From: Pseudomonas orientalis
GTDB taxonomy: Bacteria > Pseudomonadota > Gammaproteobacteria > Pseudomonadales > Pseudomonadaceae
Assembly (NCBI RefSeq): GCF_002934065.1
Contig: NZ_CP018049.1
Coordinates: forward strand, 556,501 to 620,500
DNA: 64,000 nucleotides
Reading direction: 5' to 3'
In this document: positions 1-8,575 of the stretch, one piece after another
Layout: each line of letters starts with the position of its first letter
Numbering within the stretch: the stretch's first letter is position 1
Program-made: the position numbers and the translations under genes
Notes under the pieces: model-generated
Told to the model about the DNA's origin: nothing
Seen by the model: the letters and a program-made list of their open reading frames with translations, nothing else
Databases searched by the model: none

Positions 1-1
1 G

Positions 2-460
<459 letters not shown>

Positions 461-490
461 TTCGGGATTGCAGGCGCCTGTACCGGCCTC

Positions 491-562
491 ATCGGGGGCA
501 AGCCCCCTCCCACACTTGAATGTGTTCGCACTTCGAAATGTGGGAGGGGGCTTGCCCCCGAT
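491..562. repeat. REPIN (two inverted REP sequences)
   Basis: Two head-to-head copies of the pseudomonad REP word (ATCGGGGGCAAGCCCCC and its complement) enclose a short spacer. The repeat lies in the thiC-cytX gap. It could fold as a hairpin at the end of the thiC message, but that role is inferred. Confidence 0.9.
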
Positions 563-604
563 AGCCGTCTTTCAAACAACAAATGCCCCTCAGAGATTCC
601 ACCC

Positions 605-1894
605 TTGAGCATTCAACCGAGCACCTATTCGCCGGACATTGCAGTCCCCCAGGACAGGCGCGTCTTCGGCGCCCGCGACCTGTTCTCCCTGTGGTTCTCC
701 CTCGGCATCGGCCTGATGGTCCTGCAAACCGGCGCCTTACTGGCGCCGGGCCTGGGGTTGTCGGGTTCATTGCTGGCCATCTTGCTCGGCACCCTGGTCG
801 GCGTGCTGTTGCTGGCCGCCGTCGGCGTGATCGGCAGCGACACCGGGCTGTCCGCCATGGCGACGCTCAAGCTCAGCCTCGGTAGCCGCGGTGCGAGCCT
901 GCCGGCGCTGTTGAACCTGCTGCAATTGATTGGCTGGGGTTCGTTCGAAATCATCGTCATGCGCGATGCCGCCAGCTTGTTGGGTACGCGTGCGTTCAGC
1001 GAGGGCAGCCTGTTGGCGAGCCCCTTGTTGTGGACCGTGTTGTTTGGTGGCCTTGCCACCGTGCTGGCGGTGAGTGGCCCGCTGACCTTCGTGCGGCAAA
1101 TCCTGCGCAAATGGGGCATCTGGCTGCTGCTCGCGGCCTGTCTGTGGCTGACCTGGAACCTGTTCGCCAGGGCCGACCTCGTCGCGCTGTGGGCCCAGGC
1201 CGGTGACGGCTCGATGCCGTTTGCGGTGGGCTTTGACATTGCCATCGCCATGCCGCTGTCGTGGCTGCCGCTGATCGCCGACTACTCACGCTTTGGCAAG
1301 CGCGCGAAAAGCGTGTTCGGCGGCACCGCGCTGGGGTTCTTTATCGGTAATTTCTGGCTGATGAGCCTGGGGGTGGCCTACACCCTGGCCTTTGCGCCCA
1401 GCGGTGAAGTCAATGCGCTGCTGTTGGCCCTGGCCGGTGCCGGCCTCGGTATTCCGCTGTTGCTGATCCTGCTGGACGAGTCGGAAAACGCCTTTGCCGA
1501 CATTCACTCGGCGGCGGTGTCGAGCGGGATGCTGCTGCGTTTGAAAGTCGAGCACCTGGCGTTGGCCATCGGTGTGATTTGCACCGTGATTGCCTGCCTG
1601 GCGCCCCTGGCGCAGTACCAGAACTTCCTGTTGCTGATCGGCTCAGTGTTTGCGCCACTGTTCGGCGTGGTACTGGTGGATCACTTCATCCTGCGCCGTC
1701 GGCGCCAGGGCGCGGTGACCCAGCTGCATTGGCCGGCGCTGCTGGCGTGGCTGGGCGGCATCGGCACCTACCACCTGCTGGCGCACCTGTATCCGGAAAT
1801 CGGCGCAACCCTGCCGGCATTGCTGCTGGCAGGGTTGCTGCAGTTCATCCTGGGGCGGGCGGTCAGTGGCGCGCGGGCATCAGCTCAGGCTTGA
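605..1894 (+). CDS. cytX: NCS1-family permease, putative hydroxymethylpyrimidine transporter CytX
   Basis: A 429-residue, very hydrophobic protein with about 12 predicted membrane helices and the cytosine/purine permease (NCS1) pattern: an N-terminal FGARDLFSLWFSLGIGLMVL segment, then SWLPLIADYSRFGK in the middle. CytX permeases next to thiamin genes are thought to bring hydroxymethylpyrimidine into the cell for salvage, and the position directly after thiC supports that role over general cytosine uptake. The start is a TTG at 605; no better in-frame ATG lies near the expected N-terminus. Substrate is inferred from family and context only. Confidence 0.85.
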   Translation: MSIQPSTYSPDIAVPQDRRVFGARDLFSLWFSLGIGLMVLQTGALLAPGLGLSGSLLAILLGTLVGVLLLAAVGVIGSDTGLSAMATLKLSLGSRGASLPALLNLLQLIGWGSFEIIVMRDAASLLGTRAFSEGSLLASPLLWTVLFGGLATVLAVSGPLTFVRQILRKWGIWLLLAACLWLTWNLFARADLVALWAQAGDGSMPFAVGFDIAIAMPLSWLPLIADYSRFGKRAKSVFGGTALGFFIGNFWLMSLGVAYTLAFAPSGEVNALLLALAGAGLGIPLLLILLDESENAFADIHSAAVSSGMLLRLKVEHLALAIGVICTVIACLAPLAQYQNFLLLIGSVFAPLFGVVLVDHFILRRRRQGAVTQLHWPALLAWLGGIGTYHLLAHLYPEIGATLPALLLAGLLQFILGRAVSGARASAQA

Positions 1895-2609
1895 TCACAC
1901 CGGTCAGGCGCGCATAGGGGATGGTGATTTCGATCAGCCCCTGGGCGTAGGGGGCGATGGTGGTGACGTTGTACTTGAGCACCACGCCGCCGCTGGTCAA
2001 GGCCACGTTCGGGGTTTTCTGGAACGGCCAGTTCTTCACGAACTCCGGGTCGCGGTCCATTTTGGTGTTGATCAACCAGCTGTTGTGGGCAACTTTCGCG
2101 GTATTCCAGAAGGCCTGCTCCTGGCCGGGCAACAGCATGTCGGCCAGGCTCAATTCCTTGTGCAGCACCCGTGAATAGTTGATGAAACCGCGGCCAGGTT
2201 CACCGTGGGCCACGCCGGTGTCCAGGTAGCTGGACACTTCAACGATCACCAGTCCGTCATGCTGCTCACGTACCTTGGCCTGCAAGTACATGCTGTGGCG
2301 GTCGGGGGATTCGCGCAGGAACCTGTCCCGGTAGGCATTCAGGGTCGCCGGCACGCTGGCGCCGGGCGTGGTGCGAGTCATCTGCAGCAGGCGCTGCTCG
2401 ACCAGTTTGTCCAGTTGCGGGTCGGCGGGGAAATGCACGGTGTCGATGTTCACCAGCGGACAATCAGGGCTGCCGCAGCCGGGCTTGATCTGCTCCGACT
2501 TGTCGGTGGTGACGTCCAGCGGTTTGAGCTGGCCGGGCTGGAACAGGCTCTGGCAGGCACCCAGGGTCAAGGCAATACAAGCCATGGAGGCGATTTTTAA
2601 AAGCGACAT
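1863..2609 (-). CDS. RsiV/DUF3298-family lipoprotein
   Basis: A 248-residue exported lipoprotein. The N-terminus MSLLKIASMACIALTLGAC is a signal peptide with lipobox LGAC, which fixes the start at 2609. A longer frame reaches 2753, but its extra 48 residues lack any signal character. The body resembles the RsiV/DUF3298 fold found in periplasmic parts of anti-sigma factors and in free lipoproteins (VVLKYNVTTIAPYAQG near the C-terminus). No sigma-factor gene is adjacent, so an anti-sigma role is unlikely here. The gene converges on cytX and their 3' ends overlap by about 30 bp. Precise function unknown. Confidence 0.75.
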   Translation of the reverse strand: MSLLKIASMACIALTLGACQSLFQPGQLKPLDVTTDKSEQIKPGCGSPDCPLVNIDTVHFPADPQLDKLVEQRLLQMTRTTPGASVPATLNAYRDRFLRESPDRHSMYLQAKVREQHDGLVIVEVSSYLDTGVAHGEPGRGFINYSRVLHKELSLADMLLPGQEQAFWNTAKVAHNSWLINTKMDRDPEFVKNWPFQKTPNVALTSGGVVLKYNVTTIAPYAQGLIEITIPYARLTGVIKPELMPARH

Positions 2610-2803
2610 GTGTGTCCTTCGTAAATCGATGGAAAGCGAAAAGAGTAGCGCTTGGACTGCCAACAGGGCCGCCAGTTCGCCACTAGACTGATTAGTGTGA
2701 GTTTGACGCCCGCCGTCTATCCCGGCAACCGGAAAGGGGCTGCGCCGAGCCACTTGGGCGCGTTAGGATGGCGCCCACTGCACGGCTTATGACGAGGAAG
2801 AAT

Positions 2804-3421
2804 ATGACGGACTTTACGAAGTCGACGCCGAAGAATATCGAGATTGTTCAGCGCGACTCTGCCTACAAGGGCTTCTATCAGCTCGATCGGGTGCAACTGC
2901 GCCACGAGAAGTTCGACGGCGGCATGAGCCGCGTGATCAATCGTGAAGTGTTTGTGCGCCATGATGCGGTGTGCGTACTGCCCTACGATCCGCAGCGCGA
3001 TGAAGTGGTGCTGATCGAACAGTTCCGCGTCGGCGCCATGGGGCGTGCCGACAACCCGTGGCTGGTGGAAATGGTCGCCGGCCTGATCGACAAGGACGAG
3101 CAACCCGAGGAGGTTGCACACCGCGAAGCCGAGGAGGAAGCTGGGCTGACATTCTCCGCGCTGTGGCCGATCACCAAGTATTTCCCGTCGCCAGGCGGCA
3201 GTACCGAGTTCGTCCACCTGTACCTGGGCCGTTGCGACAGCTCACAGGCCGGTGGTATCCATGGATTGGAAGAAGAGGCCGAAGATATCCGCGTGACCAC
3301 CTGGGCATTCGAAGATGCCTTCCAGGCTGTGCGCGACGGCAGGATTTCCAATGCAGCCAGCATTATCGCCCTGCAATGGCTTGCGCTTAATCGCGCGGAA
3401 GTGAGGGGGCTATGGCAGTAA
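2804..3421 (+). CDS. nudF: ADP-ribose pyrophosphatase NudF
   Basis: Nudix hydrolase splitting ADP-ribose into AMP and ribose 5-phosphate. The 205-residue product carries a complete Nudix box at about residues 93-115 (G-x5-E-x7-REAEEEAGL), with the conserved glutamates for Mg2+. The preceding segment (VLIEQFRVGAM, NPWLVEMVAG) is typical of the NudF/TrgB group. The start at 2804 follows a GAGGAAG ribosome-binding site; a longer frame begins at 2768. It opens a co-directional series (nudF, DUF1249 gene, cpdA, yqiA, parE) also seen in other gammaproteobacteria, and overlaps the next gene by about 10 bp. Confidence 0.93.
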   Translation: MTDFTKSTPKNIEIVQRDSAYKGFYQLDRVQLRHEKFDGGMSRVINREVFVRHDAVCVLPYDPQRDEVVLIEQFRVGAMGRADNPWLVEMVAGLIDKDEQPEEVAHREAEEEAGLTFSALWPITKYFPSPGGSTEFVHLYLGRCDSSQAGGIHGLEEEAEDIRVTTWAFEDAFQAVRDGRISNAASIIALQWLALNRAEVRGLWQ

Positions 3422-3861
3422 AGGCACGGGAACGTTACCGGGTTGACCTGATCGGGCTGCAAGCCGCGTGCGAGGCCAACTATGCGCGGCTGATGCGCCT
3501 GCTCCCCGACATGCGCCACACGCCCCAGGCGCGGCGCATTGCCGTGACCCACGGCGACCAGATGCTCGGCGTGCTGACCCTGGAAGTCATCGTCAATTGC
3601 CCGTACACCACCACCCTGCGTGTGCGCCAGGAGCACAGCCTGCCCTGGCTGCCGGTGCCGCAGCTGGAAGTGCAGGTGTACCACGATGCACGCATGGCCG
3701 AAGTGATCAGCGCCGAACATGCGCGACGCTTTCGCAGCATCTATCCTTACCCGAATGTGTTCATGCACCAGCCCGATGAGAAAGCCCAGCTCAATGTGTT
3801 CCTCGGCGAATGGCTGAGTCACTGCCTGGCCCTGGGCCATGAGTTCGAAGTCGTGCGGTAG
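3412..3861 (+). CDS. DUF1249 (YqiB-like) family protein
   Basis: A 149-residue soluble protein with the DUF1249 pattern, including a central VYHDARMAEV and a C-terminal QLNVFLGEWLSHCLALGHE. No signal peptide, membrane helix or catalytic motif is evident. The family sits between nudF and cpdA in many gammaproteobacteria and has no established biochemical role. Its start overlaps the end of nudF, which suggests translational coupling. Confidence 0.85.
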   Translation: MAVKARERYRVDLIGLQAACEANYARLMRLLPDMRHTPQARRIAVTHGDQMLGVLTLEVIVNCPYTTTLRVRQEHSLPWLPVPQLEVQVYHDARMAEVISAEHARRFRSIYPYPNVFMHQPDEKAQLNVFLGEWLSHCLALGHEFEVVR

Positions 3862-3958
3862 ATGTGAACTGCGTTTGTTTCCCTGGGTTTCCTCTTTGCG
3901 TCCTGCCCCAGCATAATTGCCCCACCTGTCTATTCCTGTGACCGCTAGGGAGAGCGCC

Positions 3959-4771
3959 TTGCCGAGCGTATCCGCCATGAACCCTGACGCTGTGCTGTTG
4001 GTGCAACTGTCCGACAGCCATTTGTTTGCCGATGCAGACGTTACGCTGCTGGGCATGAACACCCGCGAAAGCCTGCAGCGGGTGATCGACCTGGTTCGCG
4101 AACAGCAGTCGCACATTGATCTGGTGCTGGCCACGGGAGATCTGTCCCAGGACGGCACACTTGAGTCATACCAGCATTTTCGCGATATGACGGCGCCGAT
4201 AGCCGCTCCCGCGCGCTGGCTGCCCGGCAACCACGATGAGCCGCAGATCATGGCCGACGCCGCCGTGCACAGCGACCTGCTGGAGCCGGTGGTTGACGTC
4301 GGCAACTGGCGCGTGACCCTGCTGGACTCCGCCGTACCCGGTTCCGTGCCCGGCTACCTGCAGGACCAGCAGCTGCAACTGCTCGTCCAGGCCTTGAGCG
4401 AAGCGCCGAACCGGCATCATCTGGTGTGCCTGCATCATCACCCGGTGTCGATCGGCTGCGCCTGGATGGAGCCTATCGGCCTGCGCAATCCGGACGCGCT
4501 GTTTGCCGTGCTTGACCGCTTCCCCCAAGTGAAAGCGGTTTTGTGGGGGCATGTGCACCAGGAAATCGACAGCGAGCGCAACGGCGTGCGCCTGCTGGCG
4601 TCGCCGTCCACCTGCATCCAGTTCGCGCCCGGGAGTGAGGACTTCCAGGTCAGCGACCAGGCCCCAGGCTATCGCTGGCTGCGTTTGCATGCCGACGGGC
4701 GGTTGGAGACCGGGGTGGAGCGGGTCAGGGATTTCGCTTTCACCGTCGACTACGGCAGCAACGGCTATTAA
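3959..4771 (+). CDS. cpdA: 3',5'-cyclic-AMP phosphodiesterase CpdA
   Basis: Hydrolyses cAMP to AMP and so limits Vfr/CRP signalling. The 270-residue protein has the full calcineurin-like metallophosphatase motif set in order: LSDSHLF, ATGDLSQDGT, PGNHDEP, LHHHP and WGHVHQE, which supply the dinuclear metal ligands. The start is taken as TTG at 3959, preceded by AGGGAGA at good spacing; an in-frame ATG at 3977 is the alternative. It lies between the DUF1249 gene and yqiA, the order also found in enterobacteria. Confidence 0.93.
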   Translation: MPSVSAMNPDAVLLVQLSDSHLFADADVTLLGMNTRESLQRVIDLVREQQSHIDLVLATGDLSQDGTLESYQHFRDMTAPIAAPARWLPGNHDEPQIMADAAVHSDLLEPVVDVGNWRVTLLDSAVPGSVPGYLQDQQLQLLVQALSEAPNRHHLVCLHHHPVSIGCAWMEPIGLRNPDALFAVLDRFPQVKAVLWGHVHQEIDSERNGVRLLASPSTCIQFAPGSEDFQVSDQAPGYRWLRLHADGRLETGVERVRDFAFTVDYGSNGY

Positions 4772-4792
4772 CAGCTGTAAACACTGATCAAA

Positions 4793-4884
4793 ATGTGGGA
4801 GGGGGCTTGCCCCCGATGGCGGTGTGTCAGCTGCCACATGTGCTGACTGACACTCAGCCATCGGGGGCAAGCCCCCTCCCACAT
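4793..4884. repeat. REPIN
   Basis: Inverted REP copies (TGTGGGAGGGGGCTTGCCCCCGAT and complement) flank about 45 bp that itself contains an inverted repeat (GTGTCAG ... CTGACAC). Fills most of the cpdA-yqiA gap. Confidence 0.9.
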
Positions 4885-4951
4885 GGGTTCTCACACAGGC
4901 CCCTTATCCCTGTAAACTGCGCCTCTTTGGCTGAGTCACGGAGAGCCCGGC

Positions 4952-5560
4952 ATGTCCGCTTCGATCCTCTATATTCACGGTTTCAACAGTGCGCCGGCCT
5001 CCAACAAGGCCAGCCAGTTGATCACCGTAATGGGCAAGCTTGGCCTGTCCGAGCAGCTGCGTGTTCCGGCGCTGCATCACCATCCGCGTCAGGCGATTCC
5101 TCAATTGGAGGAGGCCATCGCAGAACTGGGCAGGCCGCTGCTGGTCGGCAGTTCATTGGGCGGCTACTATGCAACCCATCTTGCCGAACGCCATGGCCTC
5201 AAGGCGCTGCTGGTCAACCCGGCGGTCAGCCCCCATCGGATGTTTGACGGCTACCTGGGGACCCAGAAGAACCTCTACACCGACGAAAGCTGGGAGTTGA
5301 CCCTCGACCACGTCACGGCGTTGGCCGAGCTGGAAGTACCGGCTCCTCAGGACGCCGCGCGTTATCAGGTGTGGTTGCAGACCGGGGACGAAACCCTGGA
5401 TTATCGCCTGGCCCAGCAGTATTACCGGGCCTGTGCCTTGCGCATCCAGGCCGGTGGCGACCACGGTTACCAAGGGTTCGCCCAGCAATTGCCGGCATTG
5501 TTGAGCTTTGCCGGCATTGGCGCTGATCAGTATCAATCCTTCGATTTTTCGTCACTGTAA
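4952..5560 (+). CDS. yqiA: YqiA/YcfP-family alpha/beta-hydrolase (esterase)
   Basis: A 202-residue alpha/beta-hydrolase of the YqiA family, shown in E. coli to have esterase activity on short acyl chains. The N-terminus has ILYIHGFNSAPAS (oxyanion-hole region) and the nucleophile elbow GSSLGG puts Ser68 in a G-x-S-x-G motif. The C-terminal GGDHGYQGF supplies the likely catalytic His. It lies directly upstream of parE, as in many gammaproteobacteria, with about 45 bp between them. Confidence 0.9.
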   Translation: MSASILYIHGFNSAPASNKASQLITVMGKLGLSEQLRVPALHHHPRQAIPQLEEAIAELGRPLLVGSSLGGYYATHLAERHGLKALLVNPAVSPHRMFDGYLGTQKNLYTDESWELTLDHVTALAELEVPAPQDAARYQVWLQTGDETLDYRLAQQYYRACALRIQAGGDHGYQGFAQQLPALLSFAGIGADQYQSFDFSSL

Positions 5561-5605
5561 AAATCGCAGGTCATTTTTTAATCGAACGACTCACGACGAG
5601 ACCCC

Positions 5606-7510
5606 ATGGCCACTCCCAGCGCTAGCTCTTATAACGCCGACGCCATCGAAGTCCTCTCGGGCCTCGACCCGGTGCGCAAACGCCCCGGCATGTACACCGA
5701 CACCAGTCGGCCGAACCACCTTGCCCAGGAAGTCATCGACAACAGTGTCGACGAAGCCTTGGCCGGGCACGCCAAGTCGGTGCAGGTCATTCTCCACGCC
5801 GACCACTCCCTGGAAGTGTCCGACGACGGTCGCGGCATGCCGGTGGACATTCACGCGGAAGAGGGTGTATCGGGCGTCGAACTGATCCTCACCAAGCTGC
5901 ACGCCGGCGGCAAGTTCTCCAACAAGAACTACCAGTTCTCCGGCGGCTTGCACGGCGTGGGCATTTCCGTGGTCAACGCCTTGTCCACGCAGGTCAGGGT
6001 CAAGGTCAAGCGTGACGGCAACGAATACCAGATGACCTTCGCCGATGGCTACAAAGCCACCGAGCTGGAAGTGGTCGGCACCGTCGGCAAGCGCAACACC
6101 GGCACCAGCGTGTACTTCGCGCCGGACCCGAAATACTTCGATTCGCCGAAATTCTCCATCAGCCGTCTCAAGCATGTGCTCAAGGCCAAGGCCGTGCTGT
6201 GCCCGGGCCTGTTGGTGAGCTTTGAAGACAAAGGCACCGGCGAAAAGGTCGAGTGGCACTACGAAGACGGCCTGCGCTCCTACCTGGAAGATTCGGTCAG
6301 CGACTTCGAACGCCTGCCCAACGCGCCGTTCTGCGGCAGCCTGGCCGGTAACAAGGAAGCCGTCGACTGGGCGCTGTTGTGGTTGCCCGAAGGTGGCGAC
6401 AGCGTGCAGGAAAGCTACGTCAACCTGATCCCCACCGCCCAGGGCGGCACCCACGTCAACGGCTTGCGCCAGGGCTTGCTGGACGCCATGCGCGAATTCT
6501 GCGAATACCGCAGCCTGCTGCCGCGCGGCGTGAAGCTGGCGCCGGAAGACGTGTGGGAACGCATTGCGTTCGTGCTGTCGATGAAAATGCAGGAGCCGCA
6601 GTTCTCCGGCCAGACCAAGGAGCGCCTGTCCTCCCGCGAGGCGGCGGCGTTTGTCTCCGGTGTGGTCAAGGATGCCTTCAGCCTGTGGCTCAACGAGCAC
6701 CCGGAACTGGGCCTGGCCCTGGCGGAGCTTGCGATCAACAACGCCGGTCGTCGCCTCAAGGCCAGCAAGAAAGTCGAGCGCAAGCGCATCACCCAGGGGC
6801 CGGCATTGCCCGGCAAGCTGGCCGATTGCGCCGGGCAGGACCCGATGCGCTCCGAGCTGTTCCTGGTGGAAGGTGATTCCGCCGGCGGTTCCGCCAAGCA
6901 AGCGCGGGATAAGGAATTCCAGGCGATCCTGCCGTTGCGCGGCAAGATCCTCAACACCTGGGAAGTCGATGGCAGCGAAGTGCTGGCCAGCCAGGAAGTG
7001 CACAACATCGCCGTGGCCATCGGCGTCGACCCTGGCGCAGCGGACATGAGCCAGCTGCGCTACGGCAAGATCTGCATCCTCGCCGATGCCGACTCCGACG
7101 GCCTGCACATTGCTACCTTGCTGTGCGCGTTGTTCGTGCAGCACTTCCGCCCGTTGGTGGATGCCGGTCACGTCTACGTCGCCATGCCGCCGCTGTACCG
7201 CATCGACCTGGGCAAGGAGATTTTCTACGCCCTGGACGAAGCCGAACGCGATGGCATCCTCGATCGCCTGGTGGCCGAGAAGAAGCGCGGCAAGCCACAG
7301 GTCACCCGATTCAAGGGCCTGGGTGAAATGAACCCGCCGCAACTGCGCGAAACCACCATGGACCCGAACACCCGGCGTCTGGTGCAGTTGACCCTGGAAG
7401 ACTTCGCCGGCACTTCGGAAATGATGGACATGCTGCTGGCGAAAAAGCGTGCGCCGGATCGCAAGGCCTGGCTCGAATCCAAAGGCAACCTGGCCGAGGT
7501 ATTGGGCTGA
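5606..7510 (+). CDS. parE: DNA topoisomerase IV subunit B
   Basis: ATPase subunit of topoisomerase IV, which decatenates daughter chromosomes. The 634 residues match the family length (~630). The GHKL ATPase motifs are NSVDEALAG, DDGRGMP and GGLHGVG. The TOPRIM half has LVEGDSAGGSA near residue 418 and DADSDG near 494. Its TGA stop overlaps the ATG of the next gene, and parC follows one gene later, so both subunits are probably expressed together. Confidence 0.98.
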   Translation: MATPSASSYNADAIEVLSGLDPVRKRPGMYTDTSRPNHLAQEVIDNSVDEALAGHAKSVQVILHADHSLEVSDDGRGMPVDIHAEEGVSGVELILTKLHAGGKFSNKNYQFSGGLHGVGISVVNALSTQVRVKVKRDGNEYQMTFADGYKATELEVVGTVGKRNTGTSVYFAPDPKYFDSPKFSISRLKHVLKAKAVLCPGLLVSFEDKGTGEKVEWHYEDGLRSYLEDSVSDFERLPNAPFCGSLAGNKEAVDWALLWLPEGGDSVQESYVNLIPTAQGGTHVNGLRQGLLDAMREFCEYRSLLPRGVKLAPEDVWERIAFVLSMKMQEPQFSGQTKERLSSREAAAFVSGVVKDAFSLWLNEHPELGLALAELAINNAGRRLKASKKVERKRITQGPALPGKLADCAGQDPMRSELFLVEGDSAGGSAKQARDKEFQAILPLRGKILNTWEVDGSEVLASQEVHNIAVAIGVDPGAADMSQLRYGKICILADADSDGLHIATLLCALFVQHFRPLVDAGHVYVAMPPLYRIDLGKEIFYALDEAERDGILDRLVAEKKRGKPQVTRFKGLGEMNPPQLRETTMDPNTRRLVQLTLEDFAGTSEMMDMLLAKKRAPDRKAWLESKGNLAEVLG

Positions 7511-8505
7511 TGCGCACAGGCGTCGCCCTGGCGATCCTGATGGTGTGCGGGTTGGCAGCCACCGATGGGGTGGCCGCGCCTGTGGCTGAGCTCAAGTTGG
7601 TGTCGGAACATCCGGTAGACGGCATGCGCGGCGGCAACCTGTCGGGCCTGGCGCTGTGCGGCAAGGACCTGTGGACGGTATCGGACCGCGATGATGACCG
7701 GATTTATCGTCTGGACACCCGCGAGCCGACCTGGAACGCCGAGGCATTGACGATCGACGTACCCCCGGTGCCCGAATCCGGCTTGCCGTGGGGGTTGCGC
7801 TCGCGCACCAAGGCGGCTTCGTTCATTCGCGGTGGAGACCTGGATTTCGAAGGCATCAGCTGTGATGCCGCAGGCAACCGCTACATCGTCAGCGAAGCCC
7901 ATGCGGCGGTGTTGCAGGTACCGGCAGCCGGCGCCCCCGAATGGTTGAAGATCGCCCCGGGCATGGTGCGCGAGGCGCGGGCCAGCGGCATGTTGCTGCA
8001 CTTCAATGCGTTGTTCGAAGGCCTGACGGTGAACCCGCAAGGCAATCAGATCTGGCTGGCCGCCGAGCGTGAGCGCCGTGGCCTGATCTCGATCAAGCGC
8101 GGGCAGAGCGTGTGGGATTGCGAGGGGGCTTGCGTATTGTTGAGCGAGGCCGGGCTGGAAGTGCAGCCGGCGCAGTTCACCAACGCCAAGGCCGTGTCCA
8201 AGGATTTTGCCGACCTGGCGCTGTTCAACGACAAGCTGTTCACCCTGGAGCGCAATGCATTCCAGATTTGCCGACGCGATACGGTGACGGCCAAGGTTGA
8301 GCTGTGCTGGTCGTTTGCCGACGAAACCCTGACGCCCGAACGGCGTTACCCCCAACCTTATGGCCTGGCCGAAGCCCTGGTGGTGGACGCCGACGGCGCC
8401 TGGATTGGCATCGACAATAATTTTGGCGCGCGTGCCGACGGTGAAAAGCGTCCGGTGGTCTATCGGTTTGCCGCCCCGGCCGGTGGCTGGAGTGCCCAGC
8501 CGTGA
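7510..8505 (+). CDS. Secreted esterase-like (phytase-like domain) protein
   Basis: A 331-residue protein between parE and parC. The first ~23 residues form a signal peptide (AILMVCGLAATDGVAA). The mature part has the esterase-like, phytase-family beta-propeller pattern: NLSGLALCGKDLWTVSDRDDDRIYRLD, then DLDFEGISCD and FEGLTVNPQGNQIW. Related proteins are annotated as periplasmic esterase/phytase-like, with no fixed substrate. Its ATG overlaps the parE stop (TGATG), indicating coupling. The link to topoisomerase IV is positional only. Confidence 0.8.
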   Translation: MRTGVALAILMVCGLAATDGVAAPVAELKLVSEHPVDGMRGGNLSGLALCGKDLWTVSDRDDDRIYRLDTREPTWNAEALTIDVPPVPESGLPWGLRSRTKAASFIRGGDLDFEGISCDAAGNRYIVSEAHAAVLQVPAAGAPEWLKIAPGMVREARASGMLLHFNALFEGLTVNPQGNQIWLAAERERRGLISIKRGQSVWDCEGACVLLSEAGLEVQPAQFTNAKAVSKDFADLALFNDKLFTLERNAFQICRRDTVTAKVELCWSFADETLTPERRYPQPYGLAEALVVDADGAWIGIDNNFGARADGEKRPVVYRFAAPAGGWSAQP

Positions 8506-8575
8506 GCCGCGACTTTTTTGAATTGAATCAGCGCAGCGGCAGTTCCGCTGCGCCTTACCCAACGATGAGGCCCGC

